Below, piece by piece: positions 1 through 9,522 of a DNA stretch of 64,000 nucleotides. The position numbers were made by a program, and so were the translations under genes. Source of the DNA: Cytobacillus purgationiresistens (GTDB lineage: Bacteria; Bacillota; Bacilli; Bacillales; Cytobacillaceae). The notes under the pieces are model-generated. The model was given only the letters and a program-made list of their open reading frames with translations, was not told the origin of the DNA and did no database searches. The DNA lies in the NCBI RefSeq assembly GCF_030813235.1, contig NZ_JAUSUB010000007.1:62001-126000 (forward strand), given 5' to 3'. Within the stretch, counting starts at the first letter, position 1. Every line of letters starts with the position of its first letter.

Positions 1-55
1 CATTTTTATCAAATGGCGTAACCATAGCTGTAGAAACTCTTCCGAACTGTACCAT
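1..55 (-). CDS. dapA: 4-hydroxy-tetrahydrodipicolinate synthase, N-terminal fragment
   Basis: Only the first 18 codons lie in the window; the gene runs off the left edge. The reverse strand reads MVQFGRVSTAMVTPFDKN, which matches the start of Bacillus DapA (STAMVTPFD). DapA condenses aspartate semialdehyde with pyruvate in the first committed step of the lysine/diaminopimelate branch. A GGGGTG Shine-Dalgarno sits a few bases upstream, 22 bp after the dapG stop, so it is probably co-transcribed with asd and dapG, as in B. subtilis. Confidence 0.85.
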   Translation of the reverse strand, partial: MVQFGRVSTAMVTPFDKN

Positions 56-77
56 TTTCACACCCCATTTATCATAC

Positions 78-1322
78 TTATATGTCTGTCCGTTTTATTT
101 CCAAGGTTTCTTGTTCCAGATGAAAAGCATCATGCAAAGCATTCACCGCTTTAGGCAAGTCGTTTTGTTCAACAAGGACCCAAATCGTTGTATGGCTGTC
201 TGCAGATTGCATAATTCTAATCCCTTGTTCTGATAGTGCTGTGACTATTTTAGAAGCGACCCCGGGAACCCCTTGCATTCCAGCCCCTACTACTGACACT
301 TTCGCACAGGCTCTTTCCACTTTTGGCTGATGACCAAGGCGGTTCAATATACTAACAGCCTTATCAGTCATTTCCGCTGTAACAGTATAGGTCACTCCAT
401 TGGGATAAATATTGATAAAATCAACACTTATTCCTTCTGCAGCCATCGATTTAAATACTTCGGACTGAAGATTGTATTGGTCTTTCTTTGCTAATACTTT
501 AATCTGTGAAATGTTTGCCACATGAGCAATTCCTGTAACAGGACGTTCCTTAATATCCGCACCGCGATTATGTTTTGTTATTGAAGTGACAAGCGTGCCC
601 AATCCGTCTGTGTACGTAGACCGAATCCGAATTGGAATCTTTGCTTGCATAGCAATTTCTACTGCCCGTGGATGAATGACTTTTGCACCTTGATATGCCA
701 TATTACACACTTCGGTATAAGTGACAACATTCAGCGGTCTAGCGTTTTCAGCAATCCTTGGATCAGCTGTCATTATTCCTTCGACGTCTGTAAAAATATC
801 AATCCATTCAGCATTCAATGCAGAACCTAAGGCGGCCGCAGAAGTATCACTCCCACCTCTTCCTATCGTAGTGATATCTCCATTCCGTGCAGACCCCTGG
901 AAGCCAGCTACCACCACTATATCATTGATTTCAAGCTCCTTTAACAGACGGTCACACTTCATATCAATGATTTTTGCATTCATATGATCATGGTTAGTTC
1001 TGAAACCTGCCTGCGCACCAGTTAAAGCTGTAGCTTTGAATCCATTTTCCAGCAGCATATTCGAAAATACAACACTTGAAATAATTTCACCACAGGAAAG
1101 CAATAAATCAGTTTCACGTTTATTAATTTTAGAATCAGGCAGATTCACTAGCGATAAAAGAGTATCGGTTGCGTATGGATCACCCTTCCTGCCCATCGCA
1201 GACACAACAACTACAACCTTAAATCCTTCTAGTATGGCTTGTTTGATATGTCTTAAAGCATGAGTCCTGCCTTCTTCATTACGAACGGATGTGCCTCCGA
1301 ATTTTTGAACGACTATTTTCAT
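78..1322 (-). CDS. dapG: Aspartokinase I (diaminopimelate-sensitive type)
   Basis: Phosphorylates aspartate to aspartyl phosphate, the entry step to lysine, diaminopimelate, threonine and methionine, and, through DapA, to dipicolinate. The 414 residues begin MKIVVQKFGGTSV, with the amino-acid kinase signature KFGGTSV at about 7-13, a GRGGSDTSAAAL nucleotide/substrate motif near 155-165, and two ACT-type regulatory domains in roughly the last 150 residues. Length and sequence fit B. subtilis DapG (about 404 aa), which is inhibited by meso-diaminopimelate (family knowledge), better than LysC or ThrD. AGAGGTG lies just before the ATG. It sits between asd and dapA in the conserved order asd-dapG-dapA. 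Confidence 0.95.
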   Translation of the reverse strand: MKIVVQKFGGTSVRNEEGRTHALRHIKQAILEGFKVVVVVSAMGRKGDPYATDTLLSLVNLPDSKINKRETDLLLSCGEIISSVVFSNMLLENGFKATALTGAQAGFRTNHDHMNAKIIDMKCDRLLKELEINDIVVVAGFQGSARNGDITTIGRGGSDTSAAALGSALNAEWIDIFTDVEGIMTADPRIAENARPLNVVTYTEVCNMAYQGAKVIHPRAVEIAMQAKIPIRIRSTYTDGLGTLVTSITKHNRGADIKERPVTGIAHVANISQIKVLAKKDQYNLQSEVFKSMAAEGISVDFINIYPNGVTYTVTAEMTDKAVSILNRLGHQPKVERACAKVSVVGAGMQGVPGVASKIVTALSEQGIRIMQSADSHTTIWVLVEQNDLPKAVNALHDAFHLEQETLEIKRTDI

Positions 1323-1363
1323 TAAAACACCTCTAAAACGCTAATCTATTTGGAGTAAAGTAA

Positions 1364-2413
1364 TTATTTAACAATTCCAAGCCTAATGAGACTCTCAGCA
1401 ATTTGAACAGAGTTCCAAGCAGCACCTTTTAGAAGGTTATCAGACACAACCCACATATGGAAGCCTCTATCTTCATCCAAATCTTTGCGAATACGACCTA
1501 CAAACACATCATTCTTACCTACGCAATCAGCTGGCATCGGATAAATTTGATTGGCTGGATCATCCTGTAAGACGACCCCTGGTGCATCCTTTAATAGTTC
1601 TTTCATTTCTTGTGCACTGACGCCTTCGCTGTCCACTTCAAAATAAACGGATTCAGAATGGCCTGTTGCAATTGGCAGACGCACGCATGTCGCTGCAACT
1701 GAAAGTTCAGGCATATGCATGATTTTTTTGGTTTCATTGATCATTTTCATTTCTTCGAATGTGAAGCCATTATCTACAAATTTATCAATTTGTGGAACAG
1801 CATTAAATGCAATTTGAAAATGCTTTTTATCCCCTTTCACAGGGAGGATCTCAGGTTTGAATGCTTCACCATTAATAATTGCTTTGGTCTGTTCATTCAG
1901 TTCTTCAACAGCCGCATTTCCTGAACCGGACACTGCTTGGTAAGTAGAAACAATTACCTTATCCAAGCCGTACTGCTTCCTGACTGGTTCAAGCGCTACA
2001 ACCATTTGTATAGTAGAACAATTCGGATTAGCAATAATACCATTATGTTTGTGCAGATCATCTTCATTCACTTCAGGTACAACAAGTGGTGTGTTCTCAT
2101 CCATTCTAAAGGCACTGGTGTTATCAACGACGATTGCTCCACGTGTTACAGCCTCAGGAGCTAATGCTTTAGAAACGCCTCCGCCAGCGCTAAATAAAGC
2201 GATATCTACACCTTCAAAGCTCTCAGGTTTCGCCTCGCAAACCGTATATGACTCCCCTTTATAAGAAACCTTCGTTCCCGCAGAACGAGAGGAAGATAAT
2301 AAGCTTAACTTTTCTATCGGAAAATCTCTTTCCTCTAATGTTTTCAAGATTTGTTGTCCAACTGCACCAGTTGCTCCAACTACAGCTACATGGAAGCCTC
2401 TTGTTTCTGCCAT
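1364..2413 (-). CDS. asd: Aspartate-semialdehyde dehydrogenase
   Basis: Reduces aspartyl phosphate to aspartate semialdehyde with NADPH, feeding DapA and homoserine synthesis. The Rossmann motif GATGAVG is at residues 13-19, the catalytic cysteine lies in NPNCSTIQ near residue 130, and [11 protein letters not shown] and GHSESVY are typical of the family; 349 residues is the normal length. I chose the ATG at 2413 ([11 protein letters not shown]), which has GAAGGGGAA just upstream. An in-frame extension upstream to 2437 would contain that ribosome-binding site and has no homology support. It is followed closely by dapG; a terminator-like hairpin separates it from dpaB. Confidence 0.95.
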   Translation of the reverse strand: MAETRGFHVAVVGATGAVGQQILKTLEERDFPIEKLSLLSSSRSAGTKVSYKGESYTVCEAKPESFEGVDIALFSAGGGVSKALAPEAVTRGAIVVDNTSAFRMDENTPLVVPEVNEDDLHKHNGIIANPNCSTIQMVVALEPVRKQYGLDKVIVSTYQAVSGSGNAAVEELNEQTKAIINGEAFKPEILPVKGDKKHFQIAFNAVPQIDKFVDNGFTFEEMKMINETKKIMHMPELSVAATCVRLPIATGHSESVYFEVDSEGVSAQEMKELLKDAPGVVLQDDPANQIYPMPADCVGKNDVFVGRIRKDLDEDRGFHMWVVSDNLLKGAAWNSVQIAESLIRLGIVK

Positions 2414-2499
2414 AATATTTTCCCCTTCCGGCAACAATATATATTTTTATGTGTGAAATTCATCAGCACATGATAAACCAACTTCTCCTTTGTTGACGC

Positions 2500-2532
2500 A
2501 GTTAGAAAGCGGCTAATAGGAACAGCCGCTTC
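2500..2532 (-). terminator. Terminator-like hairpin after dpaB
   Basis: On the minus strand an 8-bp GC-rich stem AAGCGGCT/AGCCGCTT closes a short loop and is followed by TCTAACT. The T tract is poor, so termination may be partial. It lies in the 239-bp gap between dpaB and asd, implying that asd is at least partly transcribed separately from the sporulation pair. Confidence 0.55.
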
Positions 2533-2652
2533 GCTTGCTCATTTCTATCGATTTATTTTAGTAGAAGTGTCTATTTATCACTCACTGAGAATTATCTTAT
2601 ATTTTAACATATTCACGCGCTAAAAAATAAATATTTGCAAGAAAAGTAAAGG

Positions 2653-3252
2653 TTAGATTCCATCTTTGTATCTTTCGACGACTACAGGCTGCAATTGCTT
2701 TCCTTCCATCGCTGCAAGAATCGTATCAGATAGATCCGTCATTCTTGCAACCATTGAATTCGGTTTTTTCATAGGATCATCCTGACCAAAAGGGATGAAA
2801 TAGATATGCTTAGTTGCCATCAATCTCATCAAGTTAACTCCATTTAATCCAAGCGCATCATTTGTTGAGATGCCTAAGACGACAGGCATCTCATTGCGCA
2901 ATGTTGCTTTAGCAGCCATTAGTACTGGAGAATCCGTCATGGCATTGGCAAATTTACTCATCGAATTACCTGTTAATGGAGCAACTACCATACAATCAAG
3001 TGGAATTTTAGGACCAAGCGGCTCTGCTTTCACAATGGAATCAATGACCTTATTTCCTGTTAGGTCTTCTATTCTTTTAATCCAGTCTTCCCCTTCACCA
3101 AATCTAGTATTTGTATTTTGCACAGTGAATGTAACGACTGGAAGTACTTCTGCACCAGCATTTACTAGCTTTTCAATTTCCGGGAAGACAGCATCATAAG
3201 TACAATGTGAGCCTGTTAAACCAAAGCCAATTCTTTTCCCGTTAAAGCTCAT
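2653..3252 (-). CDS. dpaB: Dipicolinate synthase subunit B
   Basis: Second subunit of dipicolinate synthase (SpoVFB), made in the mother cell late in sporulation; the product, dipicolinic acid, is loaded into the spore core as its calcium chelate. The 199 residues look like a flavoprotein fold: a glycine-rich start (GKRIGFGLTGSHCTYDA), a central PLTGNSMSKFANAMTDSPVL segment, and VVLGISTNDALGLN, all as in B. subtilis SpoVFB. The ATG overlaps the dpaA stop by 4 bp (ATGA), so the two subunits are translationally coupled. It uses the same precursor pool as the neighbouring asd-dapG-dapA genes. Confidence 0.93.
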   Translation of the reverse strand: MSFNGKRIGFGLTGSHCTYDAVFPEIEKLVNAGAEVLPVVTFTVQNTNTRFGEGEDWIKRIEDLTGNKVIDSIVKAEPLGPKIPLDCMVVAPLTGNSMSKFANAMTDSPVLMAAKATLRNEMPVVLGISTNDALGLNGVNLMRLMATKHIYFIPFGQDDPMKKPNSMVARMTDLSDTILAAMEGKQLQPVVVERYKDGI

Positions 3253-4151
3253 GATTCATTCCCCTCTCTATCCTGCTTTTCGTCAAGTATGAGCTGTGCC
3301 AACACATTTGCTAATATTTTTCCTGCAGTCTTTGGAGCGACAATACCTGGCAGCCCAGGAGCCAACAGGGCTTTCACTCCACGTTTTTCTGCATAGCGGA
3401 AATCTGTACCTCCCGGCTTCGAAGCCAAATCAATAATTAATGTGTGTACAGGCATTTTGGCAATAACAGCAGCACTTACGATTAAATGAGGAATGGTATT
3501 GATACAAATATCTGCATCATCAACGGCTTCTTCAATTTTGTTTAAGTGGAAAGGAGTCAAGCCCATTTCCGTGATACGGGCAATATGCTCACTCTTCCTT
3601 GCTCCAACCTTGACCTTTGCTCCTAAAGCATGGAAGGCCCGAGCAATACTCATTCCTGTTCTGCCAAGACCCAGCACGGCAATATTTGAACCATGAATGG
3701 TAAAGTCTGTGTGCTGGATTGCCATCATAATCGCACCTTCAACTGTTGGAATTGAATTGTAGATAGCTACATCGTCCCGATCAAATAATTGAACGAGCCT
3801 ACGATTGGCACTAGTCGTAATATTATTCAGATATGGTGTATTAATACCTGAATAAACCGTGCAATGAGACGGTGTCTTCAACAAAATTTCTTCATTTATT
3901 GTCACTTTCTCGTTTGAAAAAATCGTATCAATTTGCCCTTCAGGACCTGCACCGGGTACAGGTAGTATAATAGAATCTATACATGAAAAGTCTACTTCAT
4001 CTATTTTCTCCTTCACAGCTCCCGAAAAAGCATGATCAAGTTGTTCAAAGCCAATTAAGGATAATTTCGCATCAAGTTCAGTTAGTTTGCGGATTACTTC
4101 CAGCTGCCTTGCATCTCCGCCGATAACTGCAATCTGGTAACCTGTCAGCAT
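3249..4151 (-). CDS. dpaA: Dipicolinate synthase subunit A
   Basis: Catalytic subunit of dipicolinate synthase (SpoVFA), which oxidises the DapA product to dipicolinate during late sporulation. A Rossmann dinucleotide-binding segment NIAVLGLGRTGMSIA lies at roughly residues 155-170 of 300, followed by VKVGAR, with the C-terminal LLAPGLPGIVAPKTAGKILAN typical of the family. GAAGGTGAG precedes the ATG at a good distance. A sigma-K-like promoter lies 58-86 bp upstream of the start, which fits the mother-cell expression known in B. subtilis. Translationally coupled to dpaB. Confidence 0.93.
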   Translation of the reverse strand: MLTGYQIAVIGGDARQLEVIRKLTELDAKLSLIGFEQLDHAFSGAVKEKIDEVDFSCIDSIILPVPGAGPEGQIDTIFSNEKVTINEEILLKTPSHCTVYSGINTPYLNNITTSANRRLVQLFDRDDVAIYNSIPTVEGAIMMAIQHTDFTIHGSNIAVLGLGRTGMSIARAFHALGAKVKVGARKSEHIARITEMGLTPFHLNKIEEAVDDADICINTIPHLIVSAAVIAKMPVHTLIIDLASKPGGTDFRYAEKRGVKALLAPGLPGIVAPKTAGKILANVLAQLILDEKQDREGNES

Positions 4152-4208
4152 GCAACACTCACCTTCTTTTGAAGAATCAACCTCGATTCTTTTACTAAAC
4201 TACTCCAA

Positions 4209-4237
4209 CATCTTATGTAGAAAAATCTGAATCGGTG
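4209..4237 (-). promoter_or_regulatory. Candidate sigma-K promoter of dpaAB
   Basis: Minus strand CACC (4234-4237), a 16-bp spacer, then CATAAGATG (4209-4217), close to the sigma-K pattern AC-N16/17-CATAnnnTA. B. subtilis spoVF is transcribed by sigma-K (established). The match is by eye and the last two bases of the -10 element deviate. Confidence 0.5.
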
Positions 4238-4474
4238 AGTTTTCCTGCGAATAATATACTTTTTGAATGAGATTAATTTACTTGGAGGTTTATTACTGAC
4301 AATTGTCCAAAAAATTGAGGGCTTTTAAAGGGGAATTTATTTTGAGCGGAAGGAAATATTTGATTTTCTGATACATTCTAACTTTATTTAAAAGCCATTT
4401 CAATCTCCTCCTTGTTACCTTCTTCGGAGCTGTAAGCTGCTCCCTATTTTGTGATCAAACCAAACATTAGAAAC
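4238..4474 (-). other. Gene-free gap between ymxH and dpaA
   Basis: No credible gene. On the minus strand a strong ribosome-binding site (AAGGAGGAGATTGAA) precedes ATG at 4398, but the frame stops after four codons (MAFK). A perfect 10-bp inverted repeat, GGCTTTTAAA at 4320-4329 and TTTAAAAGCC at 4387-4396, frames a 57-bp AT-rich interior, and its right arm overlaps the tiny ORF. It could be a remnant of a disrupted small gene or a miniature repeat. Confidence 0.45.
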
Positions 4475-4503
4475 AAAAAAAGGCGTATCAACTGACCGCC
4501 CTT
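4475..4503 (-). terminator. Rho-independent terminator of ymxH
   Basis: Minus-strand stem GGCG..TCA..TGA..CGCC followed by seven T residues, immediately after the ymxH stop codon. Confidence 0.75.
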
Positions 4504-4751
4504 TATCCCTCGAGTTCTTCAGGGATATCAATGATAATCATATCCGCCCCAATTTTACTAATATGGTTCCATGGAACACGAATTTCATCGCCTTGTTTTC
4601 TAAAGCCAAACCATTTAAGTGATGGGATAAGCAATGCCTGTATTTGCCCGTTTTGTTCATTTATTTCTAAATCGGTTTGGCCTAGAACACCGAGCCTTTC
4701 TGCTCGTTTAACATCTACTATTTCTTTTCCGCCTAATTCACTAAGTCTCAT
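4503..4751 (-). CDS. ymxH: YmxH/YlmC-family PRC-barrel sporulation protein
   Basis: A small 82-residue protein beginning MRLSELGGKEIVDVKRAERL, with the PRC-barrel-like patterns LGVLGQTDLEI and IRVPWNHISKIGADMIIIDIPEE. It matches B. subtilis YmxH, a conserved protein of spore formers with no defined biochemical role. I chose the ATG at 4751 because GAGGAGG sits 6-12 bp upstream; upstream extension to 4796 adds residues not found in the family. It sits between mlpA and dpaA as in B. subtilis. Confidence 0.88.
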   Translation of the reverse strand: MRLSELGGKEIVDVKRAERLGVLGQTDLEINEQNGQIQALLIPSLKWFGFRKQGDEIRVPWNHISKIGADMIIIDIPEELEG

Positions 4752-4826
4752 CAGTAAAACCTCCTCTTCTATATATTTATCAAACATCCCTCTCATTTAG
4801 AATCAAAGCAAGCAGCTTTTGTCCGC

Positions 4827-4873
4827 AAAAAAAAGAATCAGCCATTCAGCATGAACGGTTGATTCTTTTTTTT
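4827..4873 (-). terminator. Terminator of mlpA, symmetric
   Basis: A long hairpin AAGAATCA..TTCA/TGAA..TGATTCTT with a run of eight or more T residues on the minus strand and a matching A run on the other side, so it could work in both directions. It overlaps the last bases of mlpA. Confidence 0.85.
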
Positions 4874-6107
4874 AAAGGTTTTTAGGCAGTTCGCCTTCAG
4901 GACTGATTAGTGCAACAGAAAATTCATCTGTGAAAACAGTTTGTGCCATTTCATTGACACCATCCTTTGATACCTTATCAATTTCTTCGACGATCTCATC
5001 CAGCGTGCGATGTTCACCGAGTAATAGCTCATTTTTGCCGTTTCGACTCATGCGGCTATTTGTGCTTTCCAGGCTCAGCATCAGGCTGCCTTTCAGTTGT
5101 TCCTTACTATTATTCAATTCCTTTGCAGTAATACCTTCACGCTTTAATTGAGAAAGAGTGTTTTGAACGGTATCAAATAATACATCCAGCTGATTGGCAC
5201 CTGTGCCTCCATATAATGTGACAATCCCGGTATCTTGGAATGCAGAATGGTAAGAAAAGACTGAATAGGCAAGTCCTTTATCCTCCCTCACATCCTGGAA
5301 TAAACGGCTGCTCATACTGCCGCCTAAGATATTATTTAACAGAATTAAATTGTACATTTCATCATGCCCAACAGGGAGGCCTTGATAGCCTAAACATAGA
5401 TGTGCTTGTTCTGTGTCCTTCTTACGAGCAATCTTATTTGTATGAAAGTTTGGTTGAGCTGTTGATTTTTCATGATTTCCTGCAGAGTATGAGCCGAATA
5501 ATTTTTCGATCTCATGGATAAATGATTCGGTAATGTTGCCGGCTACAGAGATAACAACATTTTCCGGTATGTAATGATTATGCATATACTCTCTCAAAGT
5601 ATCTCCATTAAAGGTCGCTAACGTTTCTTCTGTACCCAAAATCGGATATCCTAATGGATGGTTTTCATATATCGCTTTGCTGAGAACATCATGAACGATG
5701 TCATCTGGTGTATCCTCATACATTTTTATTTCTTCATAAACGACGTTTTTTTCTTTTTTCAGCTCTTCTTCTACAAATGCAGAATTGAAAAACATATCAG
5801 AGAGGACATCCAGGGCAAAGTCTGCATGCGTATCTAAAACCTTAGCGTAATAGCATGTGTATTCCTTGGAGGTAAAAGCATTAACCTGGCCTCCAATGCT
5901 ATCGAATGACTCAGCTATATCACGTGCTGATCTTTTTTTTGTCCCTTTAAAAAACATATGCTCAAGAAAGTGAGAAATCCCATTATTATTCTTATCCTCA
6001 TCTCTCGATCCAGTACCTATCCAAACACCAATCGCTACTGAGCGTACAGTTGGGATATTTTCTAAAACGACTCTTACTCCATTTTGACATGCATATTTTT
6101 TTATCAA
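4872..6107 (-). CDS. mlpA: M16-family zinc metalloprotease MlpA/YmxG
   Basis: A processing-protease-like (insulinase family) zinc peptidase of 411 residues. The inverted zinc motif HFLEH is at residues 46-50 (His46 and His50 bind zinc, Glu49 is catalytic), and the second half carries QAHLCLGYQGLP and LAYSVFSYHSAFQDTG, as in M16 pairs. I chose a TTG start at 6107: AGGAGGAGCACGC directly precedes it and the protein then begins (M)IKKYACQNGVRVVLE, like B. subtilis MlpA. The region upstream to 6152 includes the ribosome-binding site and is not coding. The physiological substrate is not established. Confidence 0.92.
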   Translation of the reverse strand: MIKKYACQNGVRVVLENIPTVRSVAIGVWIGTGSRDEDKNNNGISHFLEHMFFKGTKKRSARDIAESFDSIGGQVNAFTSKEYTCYYAKVLDTHADFALDVLSDMFFNSAFVEEELKKEKNVVYEEIKMYEDTPDDIVHDVLSKAIYENHPLGYPILGTEETLATFNGDTLREYMHNHYIPENVVISVAGNITESFIHEIEKLFGSYSAGNHEKSTAQPNFHTNKIARKKDTEQAHLCLGYQGLPVGHDEMYNLILLNNILGGSMSSRLFQDVREDKGLAYSVFSYHSAFQDTGIVTLYGGTGANQLDVLFDTVQNTLSQLKREGITAKELNNSKEQLKGSLMLSLESTNSRMSRNGKNELLLGEHRTLDEIVEEIDKVSKDGVNEMAQTVFTDEFSVALISPEGELPKNL

Positions 6108-6219
6108 GCGTGCTCCTCCTATTCTATTGCAGGTTCCACTTATTTGTTTCAAGATATGAAGTTTTATTTGGACCTGCCAGTATGCTCTTTTAAAACCGCC
6201 GTAATTTTGGAGGTTACCT

Positions 6220-7224
6220 TTAGTTTATATCATTATTGTTATTTTTTCCAAAATCGTGATTATTATTTTGCTTTATATTATCAATCGCTCGATCTTCAGA
6301 AAGTAATTTGGACACTGTGCTGATTTGCAGACCCTTTTGCTTTAATCCCTTGATTAATCGGTCTAAGGCTTGCTCAGTTGAAGCTGTTGGGTGCATGAGG
6401 ATCATTGATCCATTATCCACTTTATTTAACACTCTGTTAAGTAATTGTTCAGGTGAAGGCTTTTGCCAATCAATCGTATCCACCGTCCACATGACTGTTC
6501 CGAGTTTTTCTTCTGATGCAATTTGAACCGTTTGATCGCGATAGCTGCCACTTGGAGGTGCAAACCAACTTACCTTTTCCTCTGTGGTTGCCTCGATTAC
6601 TTCATTGGTTTTACGTATTTCTTCACGTGATTTTTGTGCTGAAATTACCTTCATGTCCGGGTGAGTATAAGAATGGTTGCCAACCTCATGTCCAGCAGAG
6701 ACAATCATCTTCGCCAATTCAGGATTATTTTGCACCCATCTTCCCTCTAAAAAGAAACTTGCTGATACATTATTTTTTTTTAGTGTAGCAAGCATATCTG
6801 GCAAATACTCATTTCCCCACGCAACATTAATTATGAAACTAACCATCGGCTTCTCCGGATGTCCCTTGTATATAGGACTAGGTGTGAGATCACTTAAATG
6901 AACGGATGGTTTAATTTGCGTGTATACAAGCTTATTTTCATCAAACACTTTTGATTTCTTCATTTTTTTATAGGAAGCATCTATATCAACCTTTAATCCG
7001 TTAATTCCAGGAATTGCTTTCCATACACGATCGATTTTAGCATCTTCAGCAGGAATCTCGTAATCCTTGGCACGATCTGCAATCTCTAAATATAGTGAAT
7101 CAACTTTTTTATCCACTACCATAGTGTCAGCTTTTAAAAACGATATATATTGATTAGTAAAAGGGTTTAAAACAATTAGAAACCCTAATAAACCAATGAG
7201 TATTAAATAAGTTAATCTATTCAT
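6220..7224 (-). CDS. ylxY: Polysaccharide-deacetylase-like sporulation protein YlxY
   Basis: A 334-residue membrane-anchored protein: N-terminal hydrophobic segment at about 4-22, then a NodB-type deacetylase domain over roughly residues 105-310. Motif 2 is intact (GHEVGNHSYTHPDM, metal-binding histidines), but the usual motif 1 TFDDG is replaced by NVAWGNE, so the catalytic aspartate of active deacetylases appears absent. That departure is in my recollection also seen in YlxY proteins. Start ATG at 7224 has GGGAGG upstream. It lies between pnp and mlpA as in B. subtilis; function is uncertain. Confidence 0.88.
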   Translation of the reverse strand: MNRLTYLILIGLLGFLIVLNPFTNQYISFLKADTMVVDKKVDSLYLEIADRAKDYEIPAEDAKIDRVWKAIPGINGLKVDIDASYKKMKKSKVFDENKLVYTQIKPSVHLSDLTPSPIYKGHPEKPMVSFIINVAWGNEYLPDMLATLKKNNVSASFFLEGRWVQNNPELAKMIVSAGHEVGNHSYTHPDMKVISAQKSREEIRKTNEVIEATTEEKVSWFAPPSGSYRDQTVQIASEEKLGTVMWTVDTIDWQKPSPEQLLNRVLNKVDNGSMILMHPTASTEQALDRLIKGLKQKGLQISTVSKLLSEDRAIDNIKQNNNHDFGKNNNNDIN

Positions 7225-7312
7225 ACGGCAAGCCTCCCTCATTTAAAGATTATGATGAATGGGGACAAGGTAGAACGGATGGAAGCAACTTCTCACTGAT
7301 TATCTTCATATA

Positions 7313-7336
7313 CAAAAAGCCAGGGGGACCCTGGCT
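7313..7336 (-). terminator. Terminator of pnp
   Basis: Minus-strand GCCAGGG/CCCTGGC stem followed by TTTTTG, located between pnp and ylxY. Confidence 0.85.
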
Positions 7337-7380
7337 TCGATCATTAATAGGACCTAATAGTCCATATTAAATTATTTATT

Positions 7381-9501
7381 TTATTGTTCTGCCTTTTCCT
7401 TCTGTTCACGTTGTTCACGCAATACAGCTTTTCTGGAAAGATTTACACGGCCTTGCTTATCAATTTCTGTTACCTTCACAAGCAATTCATCAGCGATTGA
7501 AACAACATCTTCCACTTTGCCAACTCTCTCTTCAGCAAGTTCTGAAATATGGACTAGGCCATCTTTTCCATTGAAGATTTCAACAAAGGCACCGAACTTT
7601 TCAACACGTTTTACTTTACCAAGATACATTTGTCCAACTTCAACCTCACGGACGATATCTTCAATAATTTTCTTCGCTTGTTGGTTCATAGCCTCATTCA
7701 CTGATGAAATGAATACTGTACCATCTTGCTCGATATCAATTTTCACACCAGTTTCTTCGATAATCTTATTGATATGTTTACCGCTCGGTCCAATAACATC
7801 ACGAATTTTATCTGGCTTGATTGACATCATTAAGATCTTCGGTGCATATTGTGAAAGCTCTTTCTTCGGTTCAGCAATTGTACTTAACATCGAGTCAAGA
7901 ATTTGCATGCGCCCTTTTTTTGCTTGTTGAAGCGCTTCTTCAAGGATCTCGCGAGATAAACCGTCAATCTTAATATCCATTTGCAAGGCAGTTACGCCCC
8001 TTGCTGTTCCAGCTACTTTAAAGTCCATGTCTCCAAGGTGGTCTTCCATGCCTTGAATATCTGTAAGGATAGAATAGTGGTCACCAGATTTAATTAGCCC
8101 CATCGCAATCCCTGCAACAGGTGCTTTGATTGGCACACCAGCATGCATCATTGCAAGTGTACTTGCACAAATGCTTGCCTGTGAAGTTGAACCATTAGAT
8201 TCAAGCACTTCTGATACAAGACGAATCGTGTAAGGGAAGTCCTTCTCAGATGGAATGATTGGTTCTAGTGCACGTTCTCCCAATGCACCATGCCCAATTT
8301 CACGACGGCCAGGTCCTCTGATTGGTCCGGTTTCACCTACGCTGAAGTTCGGGAAGTTATAATGGTGCATAAAGCGTTTTTCTTCTTCAATACCAAGGCC
8401 ATCAAGAATTTGTACATCTCCAAGTGCTCCAAGTGTACAGATGCTTAATGCTTGTGTTTGTCCACGTGTGAACAAGCCAGAACCATGGGTACGAGGAAGC
8501 AATCCAACTTCAGAAGAAAGCGGACGGATGATATCAAGACCACGGCCATCTGGACGGACTTTATCTTCTGTGATCAGACGACGCACTTCGCCTTTAACAA
8601 TCTTATCAAGCACTTGTTTCACTTTTTTAATTCTATTTTCATCAGCTTCTTGCTCTTCATAATGAGCAATTACTGTGTCTTTTACAGCTTTAATTGCTTT
8701 TTCACGAGCATGTTTTTCTTGAACTTGAATTGCTGGAATCATTTCTGTTTCACACATACCACGAATCTCAGCTTCTAAGTCTGCATCCAATTGATAAAGA
8801 ATAATTTCCATCTTTTCTTTACCGATTTCTGCAGCGATTTCTTGTTGGAAAGTGATTAAACGTTTGATCTCTTCATGACCAAACATAATCGCTTCAAGCA
8901 TCGTTTCTTCTGGAACTTCATCAGCACCAGCTTCCACCATGTTAATTGCATCAATTGTACCTGCTACCACTAGGTGGATATCACTTTGTTCCGCTTGTGC
9001 AATTGAAGGATTAATGATGAATTTACCATCAATTCTTCCAACAGTAACACCCGCAATTGGTCCGCCAAATGGAATATCAGAAACACTAAGTGCAAGTGAA
9101 GAACCGAACATTGCTGCCATTTCAGAAGAACAATCTTGATCAACACTCATGACCATGCTTACTACTTGAACATCATTACGGAAGCCGTCTGCGAATAAAG
9201 GTCGAATCGGGCGGTCAATGAGTCTGCTCGCAAGAATCGCTCTTTCACTAGGACGTCCTTCACGTTTAATGAAGCCTCCCGGTATTTTTCCTACTGCATA
9301 CAATCTTTCCTCATAGTTTACTGTTAAAGGGAAGAAATCTAAATTTTTCGGTTCCTTTGATGCAGTGGCCGTACTAAGTACTGCTGTGTCGCCGTAACGA
9401 ACCAATACAGCACCATTGGCTTGTTTAGCCAGCTGTCCTATTTCAACAGACAGCTTTCGACCAGCCCAGTCCATACTATAGACATGCTTATCTTGTCCCA
9501 T
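7381..9501 (-). CDS. pnp: Polynucleotide phosphorylase
   Basis: Phosphorolytic 3'-5' exoribonuclease of the RNA degradation machinery. The 706 residues show two RNase PH domains (about 10-145 and 325-460, the second with [17 protein letters not shown]), a KH domain near 555-610 containing [15 protein letters not shown], and an S1 domain near 620-690 with [20 protein letters not shown]. Start at 9501 ([14 protein letters not shown]) matches the family and has AGAGAGGGG upstream. It follows rpsO and that gene's strong terminator. The leader carries two overlapping hairpins that could serve autoregulation. Confidence 0.97.
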   Translation of the reverse strand: MGQDKHVYSMDWAGRKLSVEIGQLAKQANGAVLVRYGDTAVLSTATASKEPKNLDFFPLTVNYEERLYAVGKIPGGFIKREGRPSERAILASRLIDRPIRPLFADGFRNDVQVVSMVMSVDQDCSSEMAAMFGSSLALSVSDIPFGGPIAGVTVGRIDGKFIINPSIAQAEQSDIHLVVAGTIDAINMVEAGADEVPEETMLEAIMFGHEEIKRLITFQQEIAAEIGKEKMEIILYQLDADLEAEIRGMCETEMIPAIQVQEKHAREKAIKAVKDTVIAHYEEQEADENRIKKVKQVLDKIVKGEVRRLITEDKVRPDGRGLDIIRPLSSEVGLLPRTHGSGLFTRGQTQALSICTLGALGDVQILDGLGIEEEKRFMHHYNFPNFSVGETGPIRGPGRREIGHGALGERALEPIIPSEKDFPYTIRLVSEVLESNGSTSQASICASTLAMMHAGVPIKAPVAGIAMGLIKSGDHYSILTDIQGMEDHLGDMDFKVAGTARGVTALQMDIKIDGLSREILEEALQQAKKGRMQILDSMLSTIAEPKKELSQYAPKILMMSIKPDKIRDVIGPSGKHINKIIEETGVKIDIEQDGTVFISSVNEAMNQQAKKIIEDIVREVEVGQMYLGKVKRVEKFGAFVEIFNGKDGLVHISELAEERVGKVEDVVSIADELLVKVTEIDKQGRVNLSRKAVLREQREQKEKAEQ

Positions 9502-9522
9502 ATTTGTACCCCTCTCTACCAT

